NCBI RefSeq assembly: GCF_014646255.1
Contig: NZ_BMNC01000003.1
Span: 558,001 to 622,000, forward strand
Length of the DNA: 64,000 nucleotides
Direction of reading: 5' to 3'
Source: Lentzea pudingi
GTDB taxonomy: Bacteria; Actinomycetota; Actinomycetes; Mycobacteriales; Pseudonocardiaceae
Below, in pieces: positions 51,146 to 62,100 of this stretch. The notes under the pieces were generated by a model. It did not search any database. It worked only from the letters and a program-made list of their open reading frames with translations, and was not told the origin of the DNA. Made by a program: the position numbers and the translations under genes. Position 1 is the stretch's first letter. Every line of letters begins with the position of its first letter.

Positions 51146-52324
51146 TCAGGTCGGCAACGGCAGGTCCACCCCTCCCATCCTGCTCAGCACTTCGCCCAGG
51201 TCGGCGTCGATGGTGAACACGGCTCCGTTCGAGGCCGAGGCCGGGGTCAGCGAGACCTCGCGACCGGTCACCAGGACGACGACCTCCTCGTTGGAGGCGA
51301 CGAGCGAGTCGCGCACCGCTCGCCGAAGTCCGGCGTAGGAGGCCGCACCCGCCGGCTCGGAGTCGACACCGCACCCGGCCAGGATCCGGCCTGCGGCCCG
51401 CAGTTCGTCCTCGCTCACCGCGACGAAGGCGCCTCCGGTCCGCCGGACCTCGTCGACCGTCCACCCGCCGATCGACGGGACGGGCACCGCTATGCCGTCG
51501 GCCGCGGTGCCGGCGGGGTCTTCGGGCGCGGGCGGTTCGTTGCGCCACGCGCGCACCAGCGGTTGGCATGCGGTGGCCTGAACGCCGATGACGCGCGGAA
51601 CACGAGGCACGGCGCCGCAGGCCCGGAGTTCGTTGAATCCCTTGGCGAATCCCACGAGAGTCGGTCCGTCCCCGACCGGGAGGATGACGACGTCCGGCGC
51701 GCGGCGACCAAGCTGTTCCCACACCTCGAAGGCGACAGTTTTCTTGCCTTCGAGGGTCAACGGGTTGACGCCGGTGTTGCGGTCGAGCCAGCCGAGCTCC
51801 GCCGACGCTTGCCGGGACAGTTCGAACGCGGCCCGGTAGCCCTGGCGCACGCGGAAGACGACGGCGCCACAGCGGCGCATCAACTCCACCTTCGACGGCA
51901 TGCAATCGTCGGGCACGAAGATCACGGCACGCACGCCGCACGCTGCGGCGCCGATCGCGGTCGCGATCGCGGCGTTGCCCGTCGACGACGTCGTGATCAC
52001 GGACGCACCCGACCGCAGGCCTGACTCCAGGACCAGCGCGGTCGCCCTGTCCTTGTTGGACGCGCTAGGCCCGTGGGTCTCGTCCTTCACCCACAGGCGT
52101 TCGATCCCCGCCTGGTCGGCGAGTTCCGGCGAGCACAACAGCGGACTGCCCCCGACCGCGAGCGGGTAGCGGACGGACCCGGTCCCGATCGGCAGCAGGT
52201 CGCGGTAGCGCCACATGTCGAGTGGACCACCGGGCGCCGGCAGCAGGTCCGGCCCGTAGTCGTACGTCAGAAGGTCGTCTCCGTGATCGTTCCTGGCCAC
52301 GGTCGCTCTTCCCACGGTCGTCAT
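51146..52324 (-). CDS. Threonine-synthase-like PLP-dependent enzyme
   Basis: A 392-aa fold-type II PLP enzyme. The cofactor-binding Lys is K91 (SASNKDRA, matching the SFKDR region of threonine synthase), followed by the Gly/Asn-rich phosphate loop TTSSTGNAAIA and a second cofactor segment (PVGDGPTLVGFAKG). Relatives make Thr, cysteate or 2,3-diaminopropionate by beta- or gamma-replacement. In this NRPS operon it more likely supplies or modifies a building block than serves primary metabolism. ATG at 52324 overlaps the ABC permease stop (ATGA). Last gene of the operon. Confidence 0.83.
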   Translation of the reverse strand: MTTVGRATVARNDHGDDLLTYDYGPDLLPAPGGPLDMWRYRDLLPIGTGSVRYPLAVGGSPLLCSPELADQAGIERLWVKDETHGPSASNKDRATALVLESGLRSGASVITTSSTGNAAIATAIGAAACGVRAVIFVPDDCMPSKVELMRRCGAVVFRVRQGYRAAFELSRQASAELGWLDRNTGVNPLTLEGKKTVAFEVWEQLGRRAPDVVILPVGDGPTLVGFAKGFNELRACGAVPRVPRVIGVQATACQPLVRAWRNEPPAPEDPAGTAADGIAVPVPSIGGWTVDEVRRTGGAFVAVSEDELRAAGRILAGCGVDSEPAGAASYAGLRRAVRDSLVASNEEVVVLVTGREVSLTPASASNGAVFTIDADLGEVLSRMGGVDLPLPT

Positions 52325-53124
52325 CCTCCGAACTCGATCGTGCCGTCGTGCCTGCCGCTGTTCACGAGCCGGCGATAGGTGAAGAAAGCGATGACCGTCC
52401 ATGCCGTGCCGACCGCGACCTCCAGGCTGAGCAGGGCGAGAACCCTGGGAAGCGGTGCGCCGTGCAGGTGCTCGCGCACCGCGTGCAGACCGTGGGTCAG
52501 AGGAAGGACGTTCGACATGTACTGGACAGGCACCGGCCAGAACGTCACGGGAACCTGCACGCCGGTAAGCACCATGAGGCCGATGCTGCCCAGTCGGCCG
52601 ACGAGGTTGCGGGCCTTCATGACGCGCAGCGCCAGACCGGCGAGCGTGAGGCCGAAGAAGTAGACGCTCACGGAGATCACGGCGATCATCGGGACCGCCG
52701 TCAGCGCCGCGCCCAACGGCAGCGAAACCCCGAGCACCGGCGCCAGCAGCAACAACGAGACAGTGCTGCACGCCAGCCCGTCGACGAGCCATTGCACGCT
52801 GCGGCCAGCGAAGACCACGAACGGCGTGCTCGGGCAGCTCACCAGGAGAGGCAACGTGCCCGCCAGGCGTTCCCAGGCGGTGGTCGCGCACACCATCATC
52901 ACGATGTCGGCGACGATGAACACGGAGTTGCCGACCACCAGGTACTCGACCTGCTCGGGACTGCCCAGCAGCTTGCCGATCAGAGCGAACAGCGTTACCT
53001 GGCAGAGGATGCGCGCCAGCCAGGCGAACGTCCAGGACTTCCAGGTGTAGGTCGCCCGCATGTCCGCCATGGCGCTGGTGAAGGCGTACCGCAGGACACG
53101 GGCGTTGTTGCGGAGCACAGTCAT
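52321..53124 (-). CDS. ABC-2 type transporter permease (second)
   Basis: A 267-aa integral membrane protein with about six helices (for example IAVISVSVYFFGLTLAGLAL and a final LEVAVGTAWTVIAFFTYRRL). It has the ABC-2 arrangement, including the amphipathic segment before the last helices (PLTHGLHAVREHLHG). ATG at 53124 overlaps the previous stop by one base (TGATG). It pairs with the permease at 53124-53894 as a heterodimer around the ATPase dimer. Probable exporter of the NRPS product. Confidence 0.86.
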   Translation of the reverse strand: MTVLRNNARVLRYAFTSAMADMRATYTWKSWTFAWLARILCQVTLFALIGKLLGSPEQVEYLVVGNSVFIVADIVMMVCATTAWERLAGTLPLLVSCPSTPFVVFAGRSVQWLVDGLACSTVSLLLLAPVLGVSLPLGAALTAVPMIAVISVSVYFFGLTLAGLALRVMKARNLVGRLGSIGLMVLTGVQVPVTFWPVPVQYMSNVLPLTHGLHAVREHLHGAPLPRVLALLSLEVAVGTAWTVIAFFTYRRLVNSGRHDGTIEFGG

Positions 53125-53894
53125 CAGGCGTATCCCGCCGATCCAGTCTGGCGCACTCGACGCAGAATCTTCTTCGTGAGCAGGTGGCCGATCGCGAACG
53201 CCACCGCGCCGAGGACGAGGATCATGGTCAGCCGGAACAGGACGTCCCGGGGTGGCGTGGGTGCGAGGCAGTCCCGGAGAAGATCGGACGCCCACGACAG
53301 GAACACGATCTTCGACACGGGTTGGAGCCAACCGGGCAGCAATGCGATCGGCACGACCGTGCCGCCGAGGACGTAGAACGGGTACGACAGCGAGTTCTGG
53401 AAGATGCGTGCCGAGCGGGCCAGTACGAAGAGCCCCGCCATGATCGACGCTGTCCCGACCATGGCGAAGGCGGTGCACAGCAAGGTGAGCAGCAACAGGC
53501 CGAGATGGGGCACCGCGATCAGGTAGCCGAACACGAGCCAGGCCACCACGATGCTCTCGGCGAGCCCGAAGAAGCTCAGCACGGTCACGATCGAGATGCG
53601 GCCCAGCACGAGCACCTGGTACTGCACGGGCGCAGCGAGAACACCTTCCAGCGTGCCCTGCGTGCGTTCGGACTCGATCAACTCGCCGGACACGAACAGC
53701 GCCGTCGCCCAGACGGTCATCAACGTCGAGCCCAGCACCGCGTACGGGGCGAGGTCGGCCCGTCCCGCGTTCTTCATGATCGCGAGGAAGGCGATGGCCA
53801 GCAACGGGATCGTCACCACCGCCATGAGGTAGTCGGGCGACCGGCGCAGCACCTGGAGCTGGAACCGCACGGATGCCCAGAACAGTGCGATCAT
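53124..53894 (-). CDS. ABC-2 type transporter permease (first)
   Basis: A 256-aa protein with the ABC-2 pattern: an N-terminal amphipathic helix (FWASVRFQLQVLRRSPDYL), six membrane helices, and the conserved loop SERTQGTLEGVLAAPV between helices two and three. ATG at 53894 overlaps the ATPase stop (ATGA). Forms the membrane path with the next permease. Likely exports a small peptide. Confidence 0.87.
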   Translation of the reverse strand: MIALFWASVRFQLQVLRRSPDYLMAVVTIPLLAIAFLAIMKNAGRADLAPYAVLGSTLMTVWATALFVSGELIESERTQGTLEGVLAAPVQYQVLVLGRISIVTVLSFFGLAESIVVAWLVFGYLIAVPHLGLLLLTLLCTAFAMVGTASIMAGLFVLARSARIFQNSLSYPFYVLGGTVVPIALLPGWLQPVSKIVFLSWASDLLRDCLAPTPPRDVLFRLTMILVLGAVAFAIGHLLTKKILRRVRQTGSAGYA

Positions 53895-54835
53895 CGGACG
53901 CCCAGCCCCCGATCGCCGATCGCCTGCAGGTAGACCTCCTCCAACGTCGGCCTCGTGGTGGCGAGACTCGTGACACCGGCCTCCACCAGGAGTCTGAGGG
54001 CCTCGCCGGTCGCGCCGGCCTCCTCGACCTCCACGACGATCTGATCTCCCCGTGACTCGACGGCCGCGACACCGGGGAGGTCGCGCAACCGTGCCGCGAG
54101 TTCGGGTGAGACCCCCTCCGCCCGCACGCGCTCGAAACGGGACAGCCAGCTGCCGATGGTCTTGGGGTCCTCGGTCGCGATCAGCCGGCCGCCGTCCATG
54201 AGCGAGACGCGGTCGCACAACTCCTCGGCCTCGGCCATGTCGTGGGTGGTGAGCAGGATCGAGTGCCCTTCTCCCCGCAGTTCCACGACCAAGGCGCGGA
54301 AGTCCCTGGCGGCCACAGGATCCATGCCCACGGTCGGCTCGTCGAGGATGAGGACCCGCGGTGTGCCGACCAGGCCCCGGGCGAGGTGGAGGCGCTGCTT
54401 CATCCCGCGGGAGAACGTCTCAACGGGCTCGTCGGCGCGCTCCTGCAGACCGAGGCGTTCGAGCAGTTCCTCCACGCGCTTGCGGCCGACCTTCGTGGGC
54501 TGGCGGTAGAGCGCGGACCAGTACAGGAGGTTCTGCCGCGCGGTCAGCCGGGTGTAGAGACCCCGCTCTCCGCCGAAGACGATGCCGACGGCGCGCCGGA
54601 CCTCGTCGGTCTGCTCGACGACGTCGAACCCGTCCACCCTGGCGGTGCCGGACGTCGGCAGCAGCACGGTGCTGAGGATCTTGCACAGGGTTGTCTTGCC
54701 CGCGCCGTTGGGACCGAGGAGTCCGTGCACCTCGCCGGTCTCCACAACGAGGTTCAGGTCGTCCAGCGCGGTCCGCGGCTCCTTCTTCCGGCGGGTGTAG
54801 GTCCGTCGGAGGTGCCGCACCTCGACGGCGGTCAC
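53891..54835 (-). CDS. ABC transporter ATP-binding protein, DrrA-like
   Basis: A 314-aa ATPase with Walker A (GPNGAGKTT), Q-loop region, the signature FSRGMKQR, Walker B (LILDEPTVGMDP), and the H-loop His (TTHDMAEAEELCDR). The C-terminal 80 residues match the extension of daunorubicin-type (DrrA) resistance ATPases. GTG at 54835 overlaps the upstream stop (GTGA); the open frame further upstream lies inside the nucleotidyltransferase gene. Works with the two permeases for export or self-resistance. Confidence 0.9.
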   Translation of the reverse strand: MTAVEVRHLRRTYTRRKKEPRTALDDLNLVVETGEVHGLLGPNGAGKTTLCKILSTVLLPTSGTARVDGFDVVEQTDEVRRAVGIVFGGERGLYTRLTARQNLLYWSALYRQPTKVGRKRVEELLERLGLQERADEPVETFSRGMKQRLHLARGLVGTPRVLILDEPTVGMDPVAARDFRALVVELRGEGHSILLTTHDMAEAEELCDRVSLMDGGRLIATEDPKTIGSWLSRFERVRAEGVSPELAARLRDLPGVAAVESRGDQIVVEVEEAGATGEALRLLVEAGVTSLATTRPTLEEVYLQAIGDRGLGVR

Positions 54836-55962
54836 GCAGGGTCCCCGATGCCCGCGATCTCCAGCTGCCTGCGGGTGTTGAAGAACCGCTCCCGCAGCGA
54901 GGACCGCCAGGTGTGCACCGGGCCCTTGTGGTCTCGCACCTCGTCGATGTCGGACGCGTCCGGTGCCAGCGCGTCGAGCACGTCCTGGGGGACCCTGCCG
55001 GGGAACATGACGTCGAGGTGGTGGAGCGCGAAACACAGCTCCCGTGCCATGTTGACTTCTCGCGCGCGCTTGACGACGGCCGTCAGGTCGATCGGCAGCG
55101 CCGGGTTGCTCAACATTCCCAGCAGGTCGATCAGCTTGTACAGCAACAGGTCCTTCGTCGTGTCGACCTCGCTGATGTGAGTGGCCTCGCGCTCGTAGTG
55201 GACGCTGACGAACGCGAACATGTCGTCCTGGTGGAGCGTCCACAGCGGGGAACCGTCGAGACCCTCGATCTCGATGCGGCGCGACAGCAACTCGTCGACG
55301 ATGTCGTCTGTGTTGTTGTTGGTCAGCAAGTCCACCGAGAAGTGCACGTCCGCTGTGTGCGAGCCGGCGATGAGCGCGTCCGGTATGACCTTGATGTAGG
55401 GAAACGTCTCGTGCGCGTGCACGGAATGCAGCAGGATCTCGCTGCGCTTGGCCGGGATGATCGTCTCGTTCGGCACGTCCCACCAGCCCTGCTGGTAACC
55501 GAACTCCTTCATGATCTTGGCGACACCGGCCAGGTCGCTGCGGTGGAACAGGATGTCGTTGTCACCGAACAGCCGCATGCCGGGGTCGCGGTAGCCCATC
55601 CTGGCCACCGCCGCACCCTTGAGCACCGCGCAACGGATGCCGTCGCGGTCGAACGCGCGCATCAGCCGGGTGGTGTGAGTCAGCTGGTCGATGCCGTACA
55701 TGGTCTGCGCCTTGTGGGTCAGCTCGAGGCTGCGCAGGACGTACTCCGGCCGGAACGACTTCATGCCCTCGAACCCGAGGTCCAGGACGTTGCGCCACGC
55801 GACGCCCGCAGTGCGGTGCAGCGTGAGGATGCCCAGGACCTGGTTCCAGTCGAGGTGACTACCGACCAGCTCGCGCACCCGGTTGCGCCCGCCATCGTCG
55901 AGCGAGGGCGTGGACAACAGCAGTGCCAGCTCGATCTCTGGAGACCACGACGGTTCAGTCAT
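54832..55962 (-). CDS. Nucleotidyltransferase-like protein (NTP_transf_5 type)
   Basis: A 376-aa protein. Residues 110-150 hold a nucleotidyltransferase-like core: LKGAAVARMGYRDPGMRLFGDND, with the metal-binding Asp pair spaced as in Pfam NTP_transf_5 proteins. The rest is helical. Members of this family occur in peptide natural-product clusters and have no agreed function. ATG at 55962 has GAGG six bases ahead; a TTG at 55974 with no usable ribosome site is less likely. It begins eight bases after the MbtH stop. It could adenylylate a precursor or the finished peptide, but this is inference. Confidence 0.75.
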   Translation of the reverse strand: MTEPSWSPEIELALLLSTPSLDDGGRNRVRELVGSHLDWNQVLGILTLHRTAGVAWRNVLDLGFEGMKSFRPEYVLRSLELTHKAQTMYGIDQLTHTTRLMRAFDRDGIRCAVLKGAAVARMGYRDPGMRLFGDNDILFHRSDLAGVAKIMKEFGYQQGWWDVPNETIIPAKRSEILLHSVHAHETFPYIKVIPDALIAGSHTADVHFSVDLLTNNNTDDIVDELLSRRIEIEGLDGSPLWTLHQDDMFAFVSVHYEREATHISEVDTTKDLLLYKLIDLLGMLSNPALPIDLTAVVKRAREVNMARELCFALHHLDVMFPGRVPQDVLDALAPDASDIDEVRDHKGPVHTWRSSLRERFFNTRRQLEIAGIGDPA

Positions 55963-55970
55963 GATGATCC

Positions 55971-56189
55971 TCAACTCCTAGTCGCTTCCATTTGCGCGCG
56001 CAGGCTTGCGGGACGCATGTCGGTCCACCGAGCGCGGATCTCTTCGAGGCAGGACGACCTGGCCGCCGGCCCGCTGACCGCGGTCCACCCGTCGGGCACC
56101 GGTATGACCGCGGGCCACAGCGAGTGCTGGAACTCGTTGTTGACCAGCACGACGAACTCCCCGTCCGGGTCGTCGAACAATTCAGACAC
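55971..56189 (-). CDS. MbtH-like NRPS accessory protein
   Basis: A 72-aa protein with the MbtH signature: [10 protein letters not shown], then PDGW and the C-terminal helix with conserved Trp ([12 protein letters not shown]). MbtH proteins bind adenylation domains and are often needed for folding or activity. GTG at 56189, GGGAGG about eight bases before, overlapping the NRPS stop by eight bases. It will serve the adjacent NRPS. Confidence 0.95.
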   Translation of the reverse strand: MSELFDDPDGEFVVLVNNEFQHSLWPAVIPVPDGWTAVSGPAARSSCLEEIRARWTDMRPASLRAQMEATRS

Positions 56190-59100
56190 GCCCAGTCCTC
56201 CCCAGCTCTCCAGAGATCACCGCTGCCATCGATGCCAGCGGTTCCGGCCGCAACATCTCGTGGTGCGCGGCCTCGACGACGTGCACGCGCACGGTTCCTG
56301 TGACGAAGGGCTGCCAGGCGCCGGGTTTCAGCTCGGCGGCGTCGCGATGCCCGGCGGCGCCGAAGAACAGCACGTCACCGTCGAACAGCGGCGGCTTGTG
56401 CTCCTGTGCGAGTCCCGTGTTGTGCGCCAGCACCTCGGCCAGCTCGGCCGCGCGTTCGTCATCCACTTCGGACAGCGCGGTGCCGTCGAGGTGCCGGCTC
56501 CGCACCATCGCCAGGTCCGGCGTGCTCGGCCTCCCCGGAGAACGTGTCGCCCTGCCCGCGTACGGATAGCCGTCGATCACGGCGAGGAGCTCGACCTCGT
56601 GACCCGCTTCGCGCAGCATCGACGCGACGGTGTGGGCGACGTTGCCGCCGAAGGACCACCCCACCAACCGGTAGGGCCCTTCCGGCTGCGCGACCAGGAT
56701 CTGTTCCAGGTAGTCCCGCGCCATGTGCGCCAGAGACGGCGCGAGCAGTGTCACATCGGACGCCGCCCTTGCCTGCAGACCGTAGATCGGCAGGCCTCGC
56801 AGGTGCTTCGCGAACCCGGCGTAACACCAGCTCAGCCCGATTCCAGGATGGAAGAAGAACACGGGTGACCCGTCGCCGCTCTCCCTGATCGGCAGCAGGA
56901 CGTCGTGGGTCGCCGTCAGCTGTCCGCCGTCGATCAGGGCGGCCAGTCGTGCGACGGTCGGCGCCTGGAAGACGTGGCCGATGGACAGGGAGACCGCGAG
57001 AGCGGACTTGATCTCACCGACCAGCCGTGCGGCGAGCAGCGAGTGGCCACCGATGTCGAAGAAGTCGTCGTCCACCCCGACGTGCTCGAGCCCGACGGCT
57101 TCCGCGAACAGTCCACACAGTCGCTCCTCCACCGGGTTCGCCGGGCCGCGGCTGGACGACGAGGGACGGCGCTGAGGTGCGGGGAGCGCCTTGCGGTCCA
57201 GCTTTCCGTTGCGGGAGAGCGGGAGTGCCTCCAGGAAGACGACGTCGTCCGGCACCATGTGTTCCGGAAGCCGGGTCCGGGCCGCCCCCTTGAGCTCTGC
57301 CGTGAGCGCACGGGTGCCGGCCGCACGAGGGCGTGCCACACCGGTCGCCGCCGGGCGAGGCTCGTTGACGGCGAAGATGTTGACCAGCCCGCTGTCGGCC
57401 AGCGGGTCGGCGGCTTCGACGTGCACGACGAAACCCTTGCCGGCCAGCAACTCCGTGATGGTGTCGACCCGGTCGCCCTGGTCGTGCACCTCCGCGACGA
57501 CCTGCCGGATGATCGGCCAGTGTTCGTCCCGTACGCCGCGCAGCACTTCGAGCTCGCTCTTCTCGGCGTCCACCTTCAGCAGGTCGATCCGCTCGACCTG
57601 GTGCTCGGCGATGACGTCCGACACGGCCCGCAGTGAGCAGACGAGCTCTCGCCGGTCCCGGAGGCGTTCGGTCACCAGGTCGCCGACCAGCGCGGTGACG
57701 TCCTCCTCCGCGTCCCGCAAGGCGTAGGCGTCGACGACCGCGCGTTCCTCGGACTCCGATCCGAACCGGCCCGACAGCATGGACAGCTGCGGGTAGTAGG
57801 TGAACGTCGCCTCACCGGCCGTCTGACCGACACCGCATTCGAACAGGTGCGCCCGCACGCCGTTCACCGCCGTGTTGAGCCGCAGCTCGCGGGCGAGGTC
57901 CGGGATCGGCTCGAACGCGTAGATCGTCGCGTCCGGCGCGTGGTGCGCGACGAAGAGGGAGAAGAGACCGACGTGGGCGCCGATGTCGAACACGACCGCA
58001 TCGTCTGGCAACGTGATCCCGTACCTGAGGTATTCGCGGCGTTCGAAGATCTCCTGGTGCAGGAACTCGATCTCCGCGTTGTTGCGCCCCAGCACGACCA
58101 TGCCGTTGGGCAGCTCGCGCGACGGCAGGCCGTCGAGCTCGCCCGTCCTGGACAGGGCCAGCAGGTCGCGGACCGCGCCGGCGTTCACGGCGTCGGGAAC
58201 CACGTAGGCGACGAGCCTGTTGTCTCGCGGCACGACCACCGCGTGTTCCACGGCCTCATGCGCGCTCAGCACCGCGCTGATTTCCTCCGGCTCGACGCGC
58301 ATGCCCCGGATCTTCACCTGGTCGTCGGTGCGGCCGAGGTACTCCAACGCGCCACCGGACGTCCACCGGGCGACATCGCCGGTCCGGTACATGCGGGAAC
58401 CGGGCGGCCCGAAGGGATCGGCGACGAACCGTTCGGCGGTCAGGTCTGGCTTGCCGACATAGCCCCGCGCCACCTGCACCCCCGAGAGGTAGAGCTCGCC
58501 CTGGACACCTATCGGCACGGGGCGCAGCAACGGGTCGAGAACGTGTGTGCGGGTGTTCCACACCGGCGCGCCGATGGGGATCGACGCGCGGTCCGAACCT
58601 GGCTCGCAGTCCCAGCTCGTCACGTCGACGGCCGCCTCGGTCGGTCCGTACAGGTTGTGCAGGGGGACCGGGAGGATCTCGTGGAACCGATCGGCCAGCG
58701 CCGCGGGCAGAGCCTCACCGCTGCAGATGACGCGACGCAACCCGGTGCACCCCGCAGCGCCCCGGCCGGACAGGAAGGCCTGCAGCATGGACGGTACGAA
58801 GTGGACGGTCGTCACGCCCTCGGTGCGGATCAGGGTTGCCAGGTAGTCCGGGTCGCGATGCCCGTCCGGTCGGGCGACCACGAGCGCGGCACCTGTGATC
58901 AGCGGCCAGAAGAACTCCCACACGGACACGTCGAAGCCGAAGGGGGTCTTCTGCAGCACCCGGTCGTCCGACGCCAGGCCGAACTTCGCCTGCATCCACT
59001 CGAGCCGGTTGACGATCGCCTCGTGGGAGACGAGCACACCCTTGGGACGTCCGGTCGAGCCGGACGTGTAGATCAAGTAGGCTGGGTGCTGGGGTGACAA

Positions 59101-62100
59101 CGGTTCTCGTCGCGGATTCCCCGTGCTCGCGGCCAGTGCGGCGACCACGTGCTCGTCGTCGATCACCACCAGCGGTGCGTCGCGAGGCACGTCGCCAGCC
59201 GTGTCACGCCTGGCCACGACAGCGATCGGAGTCGATTCCTCCAGCAGCATCGCGACTCGGTCCACCGGCTGGCCGGTCTCGATCGGCAGGTACGCCGCTC
59301 CCGCCTTCAGCACGGCCACCAACGTCACGACGAGGTCGACGGAGCGCGGCAGTGCGACGCCCACGAACCGCTCCGGCCCTGCTCCGCGATCGACCAGGAG
59401 CGAGGCGAGACGATTCGCGCGCGAGTCCAGTTCGGCGAAGGAGAGCCGCTCGTCCTCGAACAGGACGGCGTCGGCGTCCGGTGTGCGCGCGACCTGCCGT
59501 TCGATCAGCTCGACGAGAGTCGACGGTGGCACGTCGACCGCCGTGTCGTTCCACGCTTGTAGCAACTGTGCGTCCGCGGCGTGCCCCATGTCCGCGTGGT
59601 GCACCGGCAGGTCCGCGTGGCGAGCCAGCGCACCCAGCAGGCCAACCAGCAGCCCGGAGATCCTTTCGGCGGTCGCCTGGTCGAAGAGGCTGGTGTCGTA
59701 CTCGAGCACCCCGCGCAGGCCCAGGGGAGCGCCGTCGCGGTCCGTCCTCTCGCTGAAGCTGAAGTTCAGGTCGAACTTCGCGGTGCGCACGTGCGCCTGC
59801 ATCGGCTCCGCGGTGAGTCCGTCGACCACGAACGCGGTGTCCGAGCTCGCCTGGAACGCGAGCACCACCTGGAAGAGCGGGTGCCTGGTCAGCATGCGTG
59901 GCGGGGAGACGATCTCGACGACGCGTTCGAAGGCGAGGTCCTGGTGGTGGTAGGCGGCGAGGTTGGTCCGCCGGACCTCGGAGATCACTTCGCCGAACGT
60001 CGGCGTGCCGCTCAGGTCGTAGCGCAGCACCTGGGCGTTCACGAAGAACCCGATCAGATCGGTCAGCGCCTCGTCGGACCGGCCGGCCACCACACCGCCG
60101 AGGGGGATGTCCGTTCCACCACCGAGCTTGGAGAGCAGGACCGCGAGACCGGCCTGCAACACCATGCAGAGGCTCGCCTGCCGGCGCACGGCGAGGTCGC
60201 GCAGCACGCCGTGCAGTTCGGGGTCGATGTCGACGGGGACGCGGTCACCGTCGCTCGTGACATCGGTACCCCGGCGGCGGTCGACCGGCAGCGCGAGCTC
60301 GACCGGGAGGCCGGCGAGCTGGTCGCTCCAGTACCTCGCCTGAGCGGCGCTCTCCGCGTGCTCTCCGAGGACGTCCCTCTCCCACAGGCTGAAGTCGGCG
60401 TACTGCACGGGCAACGGGCTCCAGGCAGGCTTCCGGCCGGCAGTCCTGGCCTGGTACGCCGTGGCCAGATCGCGGTGGAACGGGCCGATCGACCAGCCGT
60501 CACCCGCGATGTGGTGGATCAGCACCAGCAGCACGTGATCGTCGGGGCTCAGGCGGAACAGCCGGGCCTGCACTGGCACGTCGGACCTGAGGTCGAACGA
60601 GTGCCTCGCCGCCACATCGAGTGCCTGCTGCAGAACGGCCTCGGTGACGTCGACGACGCCCCAGAGACGTTCGGAGTCCACTTCGGACAGTGGTAGGACC
60701 ACCTGGTGCGGTGTGCCGTTCTCGGCCGGGAACACCGTGCGGAGCGACTCGTGGCGGTCGACGACGTCGAGCAGCGCCGCTCGCAGCGCCTCCGCGTCGA
60801 GCCATCCGCGGAGACGCTGCGCCACAGGGATGTTGTAGGTGGGGTTCGGTCCTTGGGCCTGGTGGATGAACCACAGCCGCTGCTGTGCCGATGACAGCGG
60901 GACCCGCGGCGGCCTCGGCCTCACCGTCACCGCTGGACGCGCCATTGCCGCGTGGTCGAGTACGGCGGCGAGCCTTGCCGGCGTGGTGTTCTCGAAGATG
61001 TCACGCACTGACAGGCCGGCGTCGAACAGGACGCGCACCCGGTTCACCAGTCTGGCGGCGAGCAGCGAGTGCCCGCCCAGCGCGAAGAAGTCGTCGTCGA
61101 CGCCGACGGCCTCTTCGCCGAGGAGCTCAGCGAAGAGCGTGCACAGCAGCTCTTCGCGCACGGAGCGAGGTGCTCGACCGGCGGTGCGGCCACGCCTGCT
61201 GGGTTCCGGAAGCGCGCGACGGTCCACCTTGCCGTTCGGGGTGACCGGCACCTGGTCCAGCAAGACGAACGCCGACGGGACGAGATGGCCCGGCAGGACC
61301 TCGCCGAGCGAGTCGCGCAGCGACTTCTCGCTCAGACCGTGTGCCGACTCGGGTACGACGTAGGCGACGAGGACCTTGTCGCTGTCGCCGTGCGCCACCA
61401 CAACCGCCTGGCGGATGCCGGGGAGGGAAGCCAGCGCGTGTTCGACCTCGCCGGTCTCCACGCGGTAGCCGCGGATCTTCACCTGACCGTCGGCCCGCCC
61501 GAGGAACTCCAGCACGCCGTCGGAGCGCCAACGAGCCAGGTCACCGCTGCGGTACATCCGGGCGCCCGGCGGGCCGGCCGGATCCGCGACGAACCGCGTG
61601 GCAGTGAGGTCGGGACGGCCGAGGTAGCCCCGCCCGACCCCGGTGCCCGCGATGAACAGCTCACCGGCCACACCCTCCGGGACGGGCCGCAGGTTGTTGT
61701 TCAGGACGTGGCACCTGGTGTTGTCGAGCGGCGTGCCGATCGGGATCGCGCCCGCGGCTGGATCGATCTCCCGCACGCGGTGGGTGGTGGCGAAGGTGGT
61801 GGTCTCGGTCGGGCCGTAGCCGTTGACGACCACGAGATGCCGGTGGCGCCGCAGAACCTCGGCGACGGCGTCGGGCGGGACGACGTCGCCGCCGGTCCAC
61901 ACCTCCCGCAGACCGGCGAACGCGCCGGGACGCTCGTCGGCGAAGACGCGGAACAGGCCCGCGGTCAGCCAGGCGCACGTCACAGACTCCTGACGCACCA
62001 GGCGTTCGAACTCCGCGGCGTCGAGCCGCCCCGGCGCGGCGAGCACGACACACCCGCCGGACAACAGCGGGACCCAGATCTCGAACGTCGCTGCATCGAA

